From Acidobacteriaceae bacterium (GTDB lineage: Bacteria; Acidobacteriota; Terriglobia; Terriglobales; SbA1), in the NCBI GenBank assembly GCA_003136335.1, contig PLEA01000656.1, positions 657 through 14,359 of the forward strand: DNA of 13,703 bases, given 5' to 3'. The translations under genes and the position numbers were made by a program. Numbering within the stretch: the stretch's first letter is position 1; the number at the start of each line of letters is the position of its first letter. Under the pieces are notes generated by a model. The model saw nothing but the letters and a program-made list of their open reading frames with translations, searched no databases and was not told the origin of the DNA. Below, piece by piece: positions 1-6,994 of this stretch.

Positions 1-60
1 GCGAAATGTAGAATGTTTATTATCAGAAGTTTGTAGAGAATTGCTAAAGCGATACGGGTA

Positions 61-92
61 GATGGTGTGTCTGCCAGTTCCACCACTTCCGC
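61..92 (-). tRNA. tRNA-Leu, 5' half only (broken in the anticodon loop)
   Basis: Read on the minus strand from 92, the sequence is a textbook bacterial tRNA-Leu 5' half. It has the acceptor strand GCGGAAG, then TG, a D-stem GTG/CAC enclosing a loop with the conserved TGG and AGA, one base, and the 5' anticodon strand CCATC. The next base (T, position 60) fits the start of the anticodon loop, but from 59 onward the match ends. There is no GATGG or GGTGG partner strand, no long variable arm, no TTCGA T-loop and no CTTCCGC acceptor partner before the window edge. The gene therefore cannot make a tRNA as it stands. The anticodon is lost, so the isoacceptor is unknown; CCATC before the loop is common in tRNA-Leu(GAG). 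The neighbouring integrase suggests that site-specific integration into the anticodon loop caused the break. Confidence 0.85.
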
Positions 93-101
93 ACTTTAAC
101 A

Positions 102-130
102 ACTACATTATTTTCAATTACTTACATCAA
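102..130 (-). promoter_or_regulatory. possible promoter of the broken tRNA-Leu gene
   Basis: On the minus strand, TTGATG (130-125) and TGTAGT (107-102) are 17 bases apart. This would place the transcription start at about 95, a few bases before the tRNA 5' end at 92. Position and spacing are right for a tRNA promoter, but the -10 box is a weak match and no sequence other than this pair supports it. Confidence 0.35.
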
Positions 131-192
131 CATCTTCAAGCTGGACTAACGTCGACTGTATGCGTTTCTGTAGGCACCTTTTGCATCCACGC

Positions 193-1270
193 CTACGCCG
201 ACTGCGCCGGCTTCTTCTTCCGATTGATCCGGCCGAATGCCCGTCTGACTGACTCCGCCCGAGGGTGCACATACCGCATCGTAGTCTTGATGGTGTCGTG
301 CCCAGCAATGTACTGCAGCGTAAAGGCGTCCGTATACTCCCCGGCCTCGGTCAAAAACGTGTGGCGAAGAGTATGAAGTCCGGCATCCGGATCGATCTTA
401 ATCTTATCACGCAGTCGGCCCATTTGGGATTCCAGGACCCAAGGCTCGAGTTTCTTGTCTGGATGACGGGGCTGGCTGAATACATGCCGACACTCGGATT
501 CCGTGACCAGCCGTTCGATGACTTCCTTCGCCTCTGCATCGATTTTCAGGACGCGCTTCCTTGCCCGCCTTTTCAATCCGCGCTTGATTACGAGGTCTCC
601 CCAGTTGCCGTCCTCATCGGGACGCTTGCGGATGAGCACGCAGTCCTTCTCTAGGTTGAGCATTTCGACCCGCGTGATCCCCGAGTTGCGCTAGAATCGA
701 TGCCGATCTCAGGGGCTCCTCTGCTTTCTCGATCCACTGCTGGTAGGCCCTCGGGTCGAAGACGTATTCGACCTGCCGCTCATTCGGGTACTGCTCGATG
801 ACGGGGGCCCGGTCGATGATCTTCAGCTTCCGCCAGGCGTAGCGGAGCCCCTTTCTTAGTGTTGCCAGGTAGCGATTGACAGTCGTCTTTCCCACTTTGC
901 TCAGGGCCCAGAATTTCAGGCGCTCAATCACCGCCTCATCGATCCGGTCGAGGGGCAGATCCCGCATCTCCTCGAATTCCACGAGGATCTGGTAAATGCC
1001 TTTGTAGAATTTCAGCGTGCCCGGATGATCGGCGTGCTGGGTTTCAATCCAGGCATCAAACTGGACCTGGAACTGCTTGAACGTGGGGACCAGCGGCTTA
1101 TCCTGGTCCGCCAGTCCCACCACGCCCCTTACGAGCCTCAGCCGATACGCGGCGGCGCAGTCCATCGCGTCCCGTTCCTTCTTGAGACGCGTGGACTTTA
1201 CGTGGGTCTTGCCGTCCAGATCGAAATCGAAGTAGTAGTAAGAGCTGACGGGACGCTTGAAGACGCGCAT
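193..1270 (-). pseudogene. tyrosine-recombinase integrase, split by one frameshift
   Basis: This is a phage- or island-type site-specific recombinase of about 358 residues once the frame is restored. The first part (1270 to about 690) carries an N-terminal arm-binding-like segment ([17 protein letters not shown]), then an alpha-helical core-binding domain (roughly residues 65-150, including [19 protein letters not shown]). The second part (from about 690 to 193) holds the catalytic domain. It shows box I arginine in [11 protein letters not shown], a lysine-rich hairpin (VIKRGLKRRARKR), HTLRHTF (His and second Arg) and AGHDTIKTTMRYVHP (His and nucleophilic Tyr). All catalytic residues survive. 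The break is one extra base (or two missing) near 688-691, between SASILA and NSGITR; the total length of 1078 is three times 359 plus one. The 3' piece also has an ATG at 663, so a stand-alone catalytic fragment could be made but would lack the box I Arg. The ATG at 1270 lies 5 bases after the stop of the helix-turn-helix gene, so translational coupling is likely. A sequencing error could also explain the split. Confidence 0.88.
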
Positions 1271-1275
1271 GAGTT

Positions 1276-1509
1276 TCAGTCGGACCCTGGGTAAGTATTG
1301 TGAACGATAAACCTCCGGATCGTATCAGGACGAAACATCACGCGTCCACCGACTTTGACGCGGGCGATTTTCCGTCGCTGGACCCAATTCCTCAGCGTGC
1401 ACTGGGAAATGCCGAGGATCTTCGCTGCTTGTTGAATGTTGAGAAGCGGCTCCAGGAGTTCGAGCGATGGAGATTGGGCCGGCTCGGCTGGTCTTGGTAG
1501 AGTGGCCAT
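1276..1509 (-). CDS. small helix-turn-helix protein, excisionase-like
   Basis: This is a DNA-binding protein of 77 residues with a single MerR/excisionase-type winged helix (the HTH_17 kind). Key segments are [21 protein letters not shown], the recognition helix in two-helix arrangement, then [24 protein letters not shown], the wing and final helix. I prefer the ATG at 1509 because AAGGAAG lies 9 bases upstream of it. An in-frame TTG at 1536 would add nine residues but has a poorer ribosome site. The gene ends 5 bases before the integrase start, so the two form an operon. In integrative elements such proteins usually act as recombination directionality factors or repress the integrase. The family includes many plain regulators, so the excisionase role is inferred from position. 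Confidence 0.75.
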   Translation of the reverse strand: MATLPRPAEPAQSPSLELLEPLLNIQQAAKILGISQCTLRNWVQRRKIARVKVGGRVMFRPDTIRRFIVHNTYPGSD

Positions 1510-1797
1510 GGGCGTAGTCTTCCTTGCGGACCTCAAGTTCGACCTTCATGCATTTTCGAGTGCGTTGTAGCACGCCGGTCAAAAGGCCAAGAGTCGACAG
1601 CGGGGCTGGTCCGCGAGTCCTATTTAAACCGGAAACAGCTTCCAGTCAAACGCGCCTTGTAGCGGGCGCTCAATCCCACACATAGCGAGGCGAAAGGCGA
1701 CGATAACCGCCTGTATATACATGATCTTACCCTCCGCCATAATCCGGCGACCGAAGAGCGCGGATTGTCACCACCCAAAGTGTGCTCGGCCAAAAGA

Positions 1798-1881
1798 ATT
1801 CTCAAGAGGGGAAACGAAACCGGCGTACTACGCGCGCGCGACGTGGCAAAACTGTTCCAAGTCACATCCCAGCACGTCTAG
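1798..1881 (+). pseudogene. probable remnant of a second helix-turn-helix gene
   Basis: In this frame the text reads GVLRARDVAKLFQVTSQHV and then hits TAG. That matches the first half of an excisionase/MerR-type helix-turn-helix (compare the usual pattern L-T-x-x-E-V-A-x-x-L-x-V-S-x-x-T-V-Y). The reading frame is closed at the point where Tyr-Arg-Leu would be expected, inside the palindrome at 1878-1891. Downstream, in the same frame, MRITGTHVHLE (from about 1918) could be the degraded wing. No start codon with a ribosome site is visible. It is on the opposite strand from the intact helix-turn-helix gene and not a close copy of it. The call rests on one short motif and could be chance. Confidence 0.4.
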
Positions 1882-1891
1882 CTATAGCTAG
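1878..1891. repeat. perfect 14-base palindrome CTAGCTATAGCTAG
   Basis: The sequence is its own reverse complement over 14 bases (CTAGCTA/TAGCTAG) and sits exactly where the helix-turn-helix remnant loses its frame, supplying two in-frame stops. It could be a protein-binding site, a recombination scar or chance. There is no T-tract, so it is not a terminator. Confidence 0.5.
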
Positions 1892-2192
1892 TAAGATGGC
1901 GAGAACAAGACGGAAACATGCGAATCACCGGAACACACGTTCATTTGGAACTGGGCGGGAAGGCGACCTACGTTGAAGAATTTCCCGGCAGTCGGCGAGG
2001 CGTTTAGGGGTTTTGAGTGTGATCGCCTGTTTTCGGCAATTGAAAGGAACCGGGAACTGTTGCCGATTCCAGACTAAAGGATTTCCTGGGCCGCAGTCTT
2101 GTAGCGAAAGTAGTGGGTGCAATGGGAACCAACGTAACAGGATCAGGAGGGCGCCGGCACTTAGCATTGAGGGAGATATGCCGGAGGGCATC

Positions 2193-4631
2193 ATGTCGAA
2201 GTCGGCGGTGCGTTGGTCGCTATTCATTTTTATCCTAGGAGTCCTCTTTTCTTTGCATCTCGTGGCACAGACTACGCCGAGGCCGCTACGGGCCAGCGAA
2301 GTGATGGCGCTCGAAGCCGGCGGAGCATTGCAGGCAAACATCGCGCACGATGTCGCCGGTCGTGGGCTGAATTTTCATCCGACAGATGAAGTTCTTTCTC
2401 TGATGAAGAAAGCCGGAGCAGATGCGAGCGTGCTGGAGGCATTGAAGGCGGCGAAAGTAGATGCGTCCGGGGATGTGAAGCCGGACCAGCAGTTCCTTGA
2501 GCAGCTTAGCGATGCCGCGGTCTTAATGAAAGCGCAGAAGTACGGGGATGCGACCACGAAATTGAGCGATGCGCTGGATCGTAGTTTCGCCCGCATGGAA
2601 ACCGGCTACGTCATGGCGGAGTTGCTGCGGCAGCAGGAAAAAATCGATGTGGCGTTGAGCATTTACCGGGAGATTCTGGATGCCGAGCCCGACTTCCCGG
2701 AAGTGCATGTGAAAGCCAGCTATCTGCTTTACCGGCTGCAAGACGCCAACAGCGCGCTGAACGAGGCGAAGGCAGCCTTGAAAGACAATCCTGAGGACGC
2801 CGAAGCCCACAAGAATGCAGGACTGGCTCTGAGCAGTTCGGAGAAAACCGACGCAGCCATTGGCGAGTACAAAGAAGCCCTGCGCATCAAGCCGGAATAT
2901 GCGCCGGTCCACTACGATCTGGGACTGCTGTATTTCAACGTGCATGCCTACGACGATTCGATTGCGGAATACAAGAAGGCGATTGCAATCGATCGCAACA
3001 ATGCTGACGCGCATGGCAACTTGGGGAACGCGTACAAGCACAAGGGAGATTTGGTGTCGGCCGTCGCTGAATTCCGCGAGGCGAAGCGTCTGAATCCGAA
3101 CGATCCCGATGCGCGGCAAAATCTGGCTTCGGCGCTGATGCAGCAGTCGCCGGGCGCGGCCATTCAAGAGCTGCAGGAATTGGAACGGCGTTTTCCGAAC
3201 TTTGAAATGTGCCACATCTGCCTGGGCAGAGCCTTGGCGTGGCAGGGAGACAGGAAGGCGGCCGAAGGCGAGTTTCGCAAGGCGAACGAGTTGGATCCTA
3301 CCGATCCCGATGGTCACCGGGGATTAGGCAGCATTCAAGAACAGCAGAAGAACTACGACGCCGCGCTGGAAGAATATCGGGTGGCGGAAAACATTGCGCC
3401 CGCCGATGGTGAAACGCACCAGGACGTGGGAAGAGTTCTCATCGCCCAGAAAGACTTTGCTGGAGCCGTCGAGGAATTGAAACAGGCGACAACTCTGGCA
3501 CAGGCTTCATGGGAGATCCACGAACTCTACGGGCAAGCCCTGCAGGCCACCGGGCAGAGCGACCTTGCGGTCGGAGAATTCAAGGAAGCCATTGCACTCG
3601 ATCCGACGCGCGCCCATGTGATGACGGAATTAGGGGCTGCGCTGGAAAAGAAAGGCGATTGGGTGGATGCGCTGGAGCAATACCGGAAGGCGACGCTGAC
3701 GGATGCTGGAGTCACCATGAAAGCCCAGGCCGGGCAATCCGTGGAGGTTTGCGGGACAGAATGCAGCCGGCAATACATCGCCGCGCAGGGGCGATTCGCC
3801 GATTATCTGGTATCGCTGAAAGCGGCTGGACGCGGAACCGAGGCTGCGGATCTGGAGACGCGAGTTACCCAGTTCGATGCGGCAGCCGGAACGAAGGAGA
3901 AAGTGGAAATGGCGCTCAAGGCGGGCGACCAGGCTTTCCAGGAGAGAAAAATCGAAGACGCGGAGAAATCCTACAAAGAGGCCGTGCATCTGGCGGAGAG
4001 TCTGCCGCCTGGAGATGAGAATCTGATTGCCGCCCTCGGGCGGCTGGGAAATGCTTACGGGATGCAGCAGAAATTCACCGAAGCGGCGGCGGCATTCCAT
4101 CAGCAGCTGGCGCTGGTTGAGAAAACCTTCGGGCCGGGATCGGAGCGGTCGGTCGAGCCGCTGCGCTTCCTGGGGCAACTCGCGGCCTGGCAGAAAAACT
4201 ACAAGGAGGCGGAAGACTATCTACAGCGCGCTCTCGACATCAATCTTAAAATGTCCGGCGACAACAATCCCAGAGCCGTGGAGAGCCTGAGAACCATGGC
4301 GGGATTTTATGAGTCGCAGAGCGATTGGCCGAAGGCGGAAACCTATCTGCAGCGAGCAGTGAAGGGCGCGGAAGTCTCGCAGCCACAAATGGTGCTGATC
4401 CCGCTTTGGGGACTCTGCGACATGTATGACCGGTGGGGAAAGCCGGACCAATCGCAGCCCTGCTGGCACCGCGCCACCGGGATACTGGAAACGCAATTTG
4501 GCCATGATAGCCCGCGCCTCTCGGACTCTCTGAACAACGAGGCCCATGCGATGCGGCAGCTGGGGCGCAATGACGAAGCGGTATCGCTGGAAGAGCGCCT
4601 GGCCAAGATTCGCCGCACGGCACAGAATTAG
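2193..4631 (+). CDS. secreted tetratricopeptide-repeat protein
   Basis: This protein of 812 residues is built almost wholly of TPR helices, a scaffold for protein-protein contact; no catalytic domain is visible. The frame is open from 2013. I start at the ATG at 2193 because GGAGG lies 5 bases before it and because translation then begins with a clean signal peptide: MSKSAVRW, a hydrophobic core FIFILGVLFSLHL, and a cleavage-like VAQ-TTP. The ATG at 2178 is the main alternative. After the signal, residues ~33-85 (LRASEVMALEAGGALQANI onward) form a small helical domain before the repeats. TPR units run at ~100-510, for example AHGNLGNAYKHKGDLVSAVA and VHYDLGLLYFNVHAYDDSIA. A second block at ~570-800 has the longer kinesin-light-chain style (GRLGNAYGMQQKFTEAAAAF). 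Two cysteine pairs, CHIC (340, 343) and CGTEC (520, 524), could form disulphides in the periplasm. It converges on the ROK gene and is not in the sugar operon. The specific role is unknown. Confidence 0.85.
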   Translation: MSKSAVRWSLFIFILGVLFSLHLVAQTTPRPLRASEVMALEAGGALQANIAHDVAGRGLNFHPTDEVLSLMKKAGADASVLEALKAAKVDASGDVKPDQQFLEQLSDAAVLMKAQKYGDATTKLSDALDRSFARMETGYVMAELLRQQEKIDVALSIYREILDAEPDFPEVHVKASYLLYRLQDANSALNEAKAALKDNPEDAEAHKNAGLALSSSEKTDAAIGEYKEALRIKPEYAPVHYDLGLLYFNVHAYDDSIAEYKKAIAIDRNNADAHGNLGNAYKHKGDLVSAVAEFREAKRLNPNDPDARQNLASALMQQSPGAAIQELQELERRFPNFEMCHICLGRALAWQGDRKAAEGEFRKANELDPTDPDGHRGLGSIQEQQKNYDAALEEYRVAENIAPADGETHQDVGRVLIAQKDFAGAVEELKQATTLAQASWEIHELYGQALQATGQSDLAVGEFKEAIALDPTRAHVMTELGAALEKKGDWVDALEQYRKATLTDAGVTMKAQAGQSVEVCGTECSRQYIAAQGRFADYLVSLKAAGRGTEAADLETRVTQFDAAAGTKEKVEMALKAGDQAFQERKIEDAEKSYKEAVHLAESLPPGDENLIAALGRLGNAYGMQQKFTEAAAAFHQQLALVEKTFGPGSERSVEPLRFLGQLAAWQKNYKEAEDYLQRALDINLKMSGDNNPRAVESLRTMAGFYESQSDWPKAETYLQRAVKGAEVSQPQMVLIPLWGLCDMYDRWGKPDQSQPCWHRATGILETQFGHDSPRLSDSLNNEAHAMRQLGRNDEAVSLEERLAKIRRTAQN

Positions 4632-4698
4632 GGATCGGCATTAGCTAGGCGATCCTGTTCGCGAGCAAAATCTACTTACAACATCCATTCCGATTAGA

Positions 4699-4716
4699 CC
4701 GTGCAGCGGGGCACGG
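4699..4716 (-). terminator. possible terminator hairpin between TPR and ROK genes
   Basis: CCGTGC, a six-base loop, and GCACGG form a perfect 6-bp GC-rich stem. It lies 18 bases beyond the ROK stop codon and 67 bases beyond the TPR stop, where both convergent units need to end. On the minus strand it is followed only by TCTAAT, so there is no proper T-tract. A second weak inverted repeat, GGATCG/CGATCC, flanks 4632-4655. Confidence 0.3.
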
Positions 4717-4734
4717 CCGCAGAAGGTCTGCATC

Positions 4735-5895
4735 TTATAGTTGATTCGCATTCATGACCAATGCGACAGCGCTGCGCAAGCGTGCTTTACTGCCCTCCTG
4801 AGCTGGCCGGAGCCTCGGAGTTCTGACCAGCGGGTATCGGCGCATTTCGGCTTCAATCGCGGGACCTGCCAAACACCATTGTGTTGTAATGTCACCCACG
4901 ACGACGATTTCGCTTGGTGCCAGAGCCAACGCGATCATATGCATTCCTCGGCCCAGCGCCTTGCACATTCCATAGAGAGCTTCCTTCGCAGCCGCGTCAC
5001 CTGCATTTGCCAACCTGAGAAGTGCATCAAAAGAAGGCACACGCTTGTTTGTGATTTCATCGTAATAACGCAATCCTGCGCGATTTGAGGCTACGGTTTC
5101 CCAGCATCCTATGCCTCCACAGCCGCAGCGCAAGCCACTAGGGTCCAGCTGTACATGACCGAACTCGCCTGCAACGCCGGCTTCACCTCGCAGCAGACGG
5201 CCGTTGGCAAAGATTCCGGTGCCAATGCCTTCAGACACGTTGACGACAACCAAGTCACTCATGCTGTCGCTGTAACCGAACCAGACCTCAGATAGAGCGC
5301 AGGCATTGGCGACGTTATCGACAACCACCGGCAGGCCGGTGGCCTGTTCGACGCGCGACTTGATCCGTCCGATGGGCCAATCCACATTGGGGGCAAAAAT
5401 CGACTTCTCAAGATGGGGATCAAAGCGCCCTGGAAGATTTATGCCAATGCCCTCGAACGAACGACCACGATGGGCGGCAAACATTTTTCGAATTGCCCGC
5501 AGAATGGTCCCGATTACCTTTCGCGGATTCGCAGGAAGCCCGACTGAGTCTTCGGAAAGGATCTTTCCACCCAGATCGATTACAGCCAACGTGGTCTGTG
5601 CAGGATGTATGTCTAAGGCGAGCACGCCGCGCTGCCCATTGAGATCGAGAAAGGTAGGTTTTCTGCCGCGGGGACTTTCTCCGATCGATCCCTCGATGAT
5701 CCAGCGCTCGGCGAGAAGCTCCTCCACGATGAGCGAGACAGTGCTCCGTTGCAGGCCAGAAGCACGTGCCAAATCAGCACGAGAAATCGGCCGCTTGATG
5801 CGGATCTGGTCGAAGATGAGATTTCGATTGATCTGGCGGGCGATTCGATTCGACGCGCTCAAATTACCGTTTGTGAAGAAACGCGACGGCGGCAT
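4735..5895 (-). CDS. ROK-family (NagC/XylR-type) transcriptional repressor, probably kinase-dead
   Basis: This 386-residue regulator has the usual ROK repressor length. Residues ~28-82 are a winged helix-turn-helix (ISRADLARASGLQRSTVSLI, then GRKP after the wing). Residues ~88-386 are a sugar-kinase-fold sensor. The ROK zinc site is intact: H247 in GEFGHV and C257, C259, C264 in CGCGGIGCWE. Sugar-loop features EGIGTGI and GEAGVAGEFGH are present. Two kinase features are missing. The first phosphate motif reads DIHPAQTTLAVIDLGG without its Gly pair. The catalytic Asp of the usual NDAN box is valine (DNVANA, V195). It should therefore bind sugar but not phosphorylate it, as expected for a pure sensor. 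It is the last gene of the co-directional sugar locus, 167 bases after the TIM-barrel gene, so local control of that locus is likely. The ATG at 5895 is preceded by AAGAAAG directly and GGAGG further up; the ribosome site is only moderate. Confidence 0.92.
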   Translation of the reverse strand: MPPSRFFTNGNLSASNRIARQINRNLIFDQIRIKRPISRADLARASGLQRSTVSLIVEELLAERWIIEGSIGESPRGRKPTFLDLNGQRGVLALDIHPAQTTLAVIDLGGKILSEDSVGLPANPRKVIGTILRAIRKMFAAHRGRSFEGIGINLPGRFDPHLEKSIFAPNVDWPIGRIKSRVEQATGLPVVVDNVANACALSEVWFGYSDSMSDLVVVNVSEGIGTGIFANGRLLRGEAGVAGEFGHVQLDPSGLRCGCGGIGCWETVASNRAGLRYYDEITNKRVPSFDALLRLANAGDAAAKEALYGMCKALGRGMHMIALALAPSEIVVVGDITTQWCLAGPAIEAEMRRYPLVRTPRLRPAQEGSKARLRSAVALVMNANQL

Positions 5896-6062
5896 CTTTC
5901 TTCTGCTGCCTCCACCTCAATCAGATCTGAATTGCCAGCCACCAGAGTGACCATCAAAAAACTTCAAAAAGGTAACGAAAACGTCAAATTCTATCAGCAG
6001 GTCGATTTTGCATCATCGGTCTACGCAATGCGAATCTCAGCCACCTCGCAAGCCTGCATCGA

Positions 6063-6938
6063 TTAACTGTGGATCGCAAATCCCATCCCCGCCAGAACGC
6101 CCCGCATGTAGGCCAAGCTGCCGATGACTCCTGGCATGGGATCGTCGGCATGGACCTCGTATTCCAGATCGACGAACCCTGCGTACTTGATCGCAATAAG
6201 TGATTCAAAGATTCCTCGCACCGGCATCAGACCTTCGCCCACGGCGACCTGGCTCTCCTTGCTTCGGAAGTCTGTCAGGTCCTTCATGTGAACGTTGTAC
6301 AGCCGTGGCCCAACCTCGCGAACGGCTTTAACTACGTCTGTACCGGCTCTGACTGTATGCCCGACGTCAATGCAGCAGCCAACGCGAGGATCTGTGCCCT
6401 TGAGCGATCTCAGCACATCTAGGGGCGAGGGCCACAGTTTATCCTCCGGGCCATGGTTGTGAATGGCGATCCGAATGTCGTACTCCTTTACAAGCTTCTC
6501 GATGCGCGGCAGAGTCTCTGGCGTCGGATCGCCTGCGACAATCACCGAGATTCCCGCTCGTTTGCAGTATTCGAATTTGTCGCGGATTTCGGCCTCTTCG
6601 TCCTTTGCGAAATAGATAGCGCCGGCAGCATGGAGCCTGATGCCGGCGGCGGTATAGTCCTCCAACGCTTTGGCCTCTTCGACCGGATCCGCAGGAAGGT
6701 GATCTTTGACGTTCTTAACATTCAGCTCGGTCACTTGAGTCTGCTTCAAGTACTCGATCATTTGTGCACGGTTGAAATTGCGAAAGGTATAGCTGGCCAC
6801 TCCAAGCTGAATAGGCGATCTTTCGGCTTCGGAGGACGAAGTCTGCGCGACTGAGTGCCATGCGCCCGATGTTGCAGATGCTGCTGCAATGATGGTTCCG
6901 GAACGGATAAAGTTACGACGAGACAATGGTTGTTTCAT
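6063..6938 (-). CDS. Tat-exported sugar isomerase/epimerase-like TIM-barrel protein
   Basis: This 291-residue protein has the xylose-isomerase-like/AP-endonuclease-2 TIM-barrel fold. It starts with a twin-arginine signal, LSRRNFIRSG, followed by an Ala-rich stretch and AWHSVAQ as the likely cleavage zone, so it acts outside the cytoplasm. The barrel starts at about residue 43 (IQLGVASYTFRNF). Probable metal-site residues lie in the expected order: His160/His162 (AIHNHG), Asp191/His194 (CIDVGH), His217/Asp220 (NVHMKD) and Glu259 (VDLEYE). I chose the ATG at 6938, which gives a standard Tat signal. The frame also has a TTG at 6989, but that would bury the signal behind 17 residues. It begins 56 bases after the stop of the oxidoreductase gene. 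Family members isomerise, epimerise or eliminate from keto-sugars and inositols. The substrate here is unknown, but the paired exported oxidoreductase suggests it works on an oxidised sugar. Confidence 0.88.
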   Translation of the reverse strand: MKQPLSRRNFIRSGTIIAAASATSGAWHSVAQTSSSEAERSPIQLGVASYTFRNFNRAQMIEYLKQTQVTELNVKNVKDHLPADPVEEAKALEDYTAAGIRLHAAGAIYFAKDEEAEIRDKFEYCKRAGISVIVAGDPTPETLPRIEKLVKEYDIRIAIHNHGPEDKLWPSPLDVLRSLKGTDPRVGCCIDVGHTVRAGTDVVKAVREVGPRLYNVHMKDLTDFRSKESQVAVGEGLMPVRGIFESLIAIKYAGFVDLEYEVHADDPMPGVIGSLAYMRGVLAGMGFAIHS

Positions 6939-6994
6939 GATGAATGAAGCTCGGGTACTACGAGTTCGGCAGTCGCCCGCATCTTTCAAATGCT

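Larger units (their letters stand above)
1510..2192. other. gene-poor stretch between the integrase unit and the TPR gene
   Basis: No intact gene is supported here. The open frames in it (for example minus 1865-1620 and plus 1782-1976) show no domain, no plausible ribosome site and an odd composition rich in Arg, Ser and Cys. The stretch contains one coding-looking helix-turn-helix remnant (1798-1881, listed separately). It also contains a perfect palindrome CTAGCTATAGCTAG at 1878-1891 and a CG alternation (cgcgcgcg, around 1831-1840). The promoter of the TPR gene should lie near its right edge, but I could not pick convincing -35 and -10 boxes. Confidence 0.6.

Noticed and set aside
1..60. 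Possible complete but odd tRNA-Leu spanning 92 to 1, because ATTTCGC at the window edge can pair with most of the acceptor strand GCGGAAG and the length is near 90
   Set aside because: Anticodon stem partner, long variable arm and TTCGA T-loop are all missing and one acceptor pair mismatches; the terminal pairing is probably chance.
1..60. Group I intron in the tRNA anticodon loop
   Set aside because: The break comes before the anticodon, not inside it as in known tRNA-Leu(UAA) introns, and the 60 visible bases show no intron core motifs.
1620..1865. Minus-strand open frame of 81 codons
   Set aside because: No domain, no ribosome site, composition rich in Arg, Ser and Cys; nothing supports translation.
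2013..2192. N-terminal extension of the TPR protein to 2013
   Set aside because: The added 60 residues are Cys- and Arg-rich, without a family pattern, and would place the signal peptide internally; 2193 has a good ribosome site.
2523..3317. Long minus-strand open frame inside the TPR gene (264 codons)
   Set aside because: It mirrors the codon structure of the TPR gene, has no recognisable domain, and is a shadow.
5306..5950. Plus-strand open frame of 214 codons opposite the ROK gene
   Set aside because: The ROK frame is a clear family member across the same bases; this frame is Arg/Pro/Ser-rich shadow sequence.
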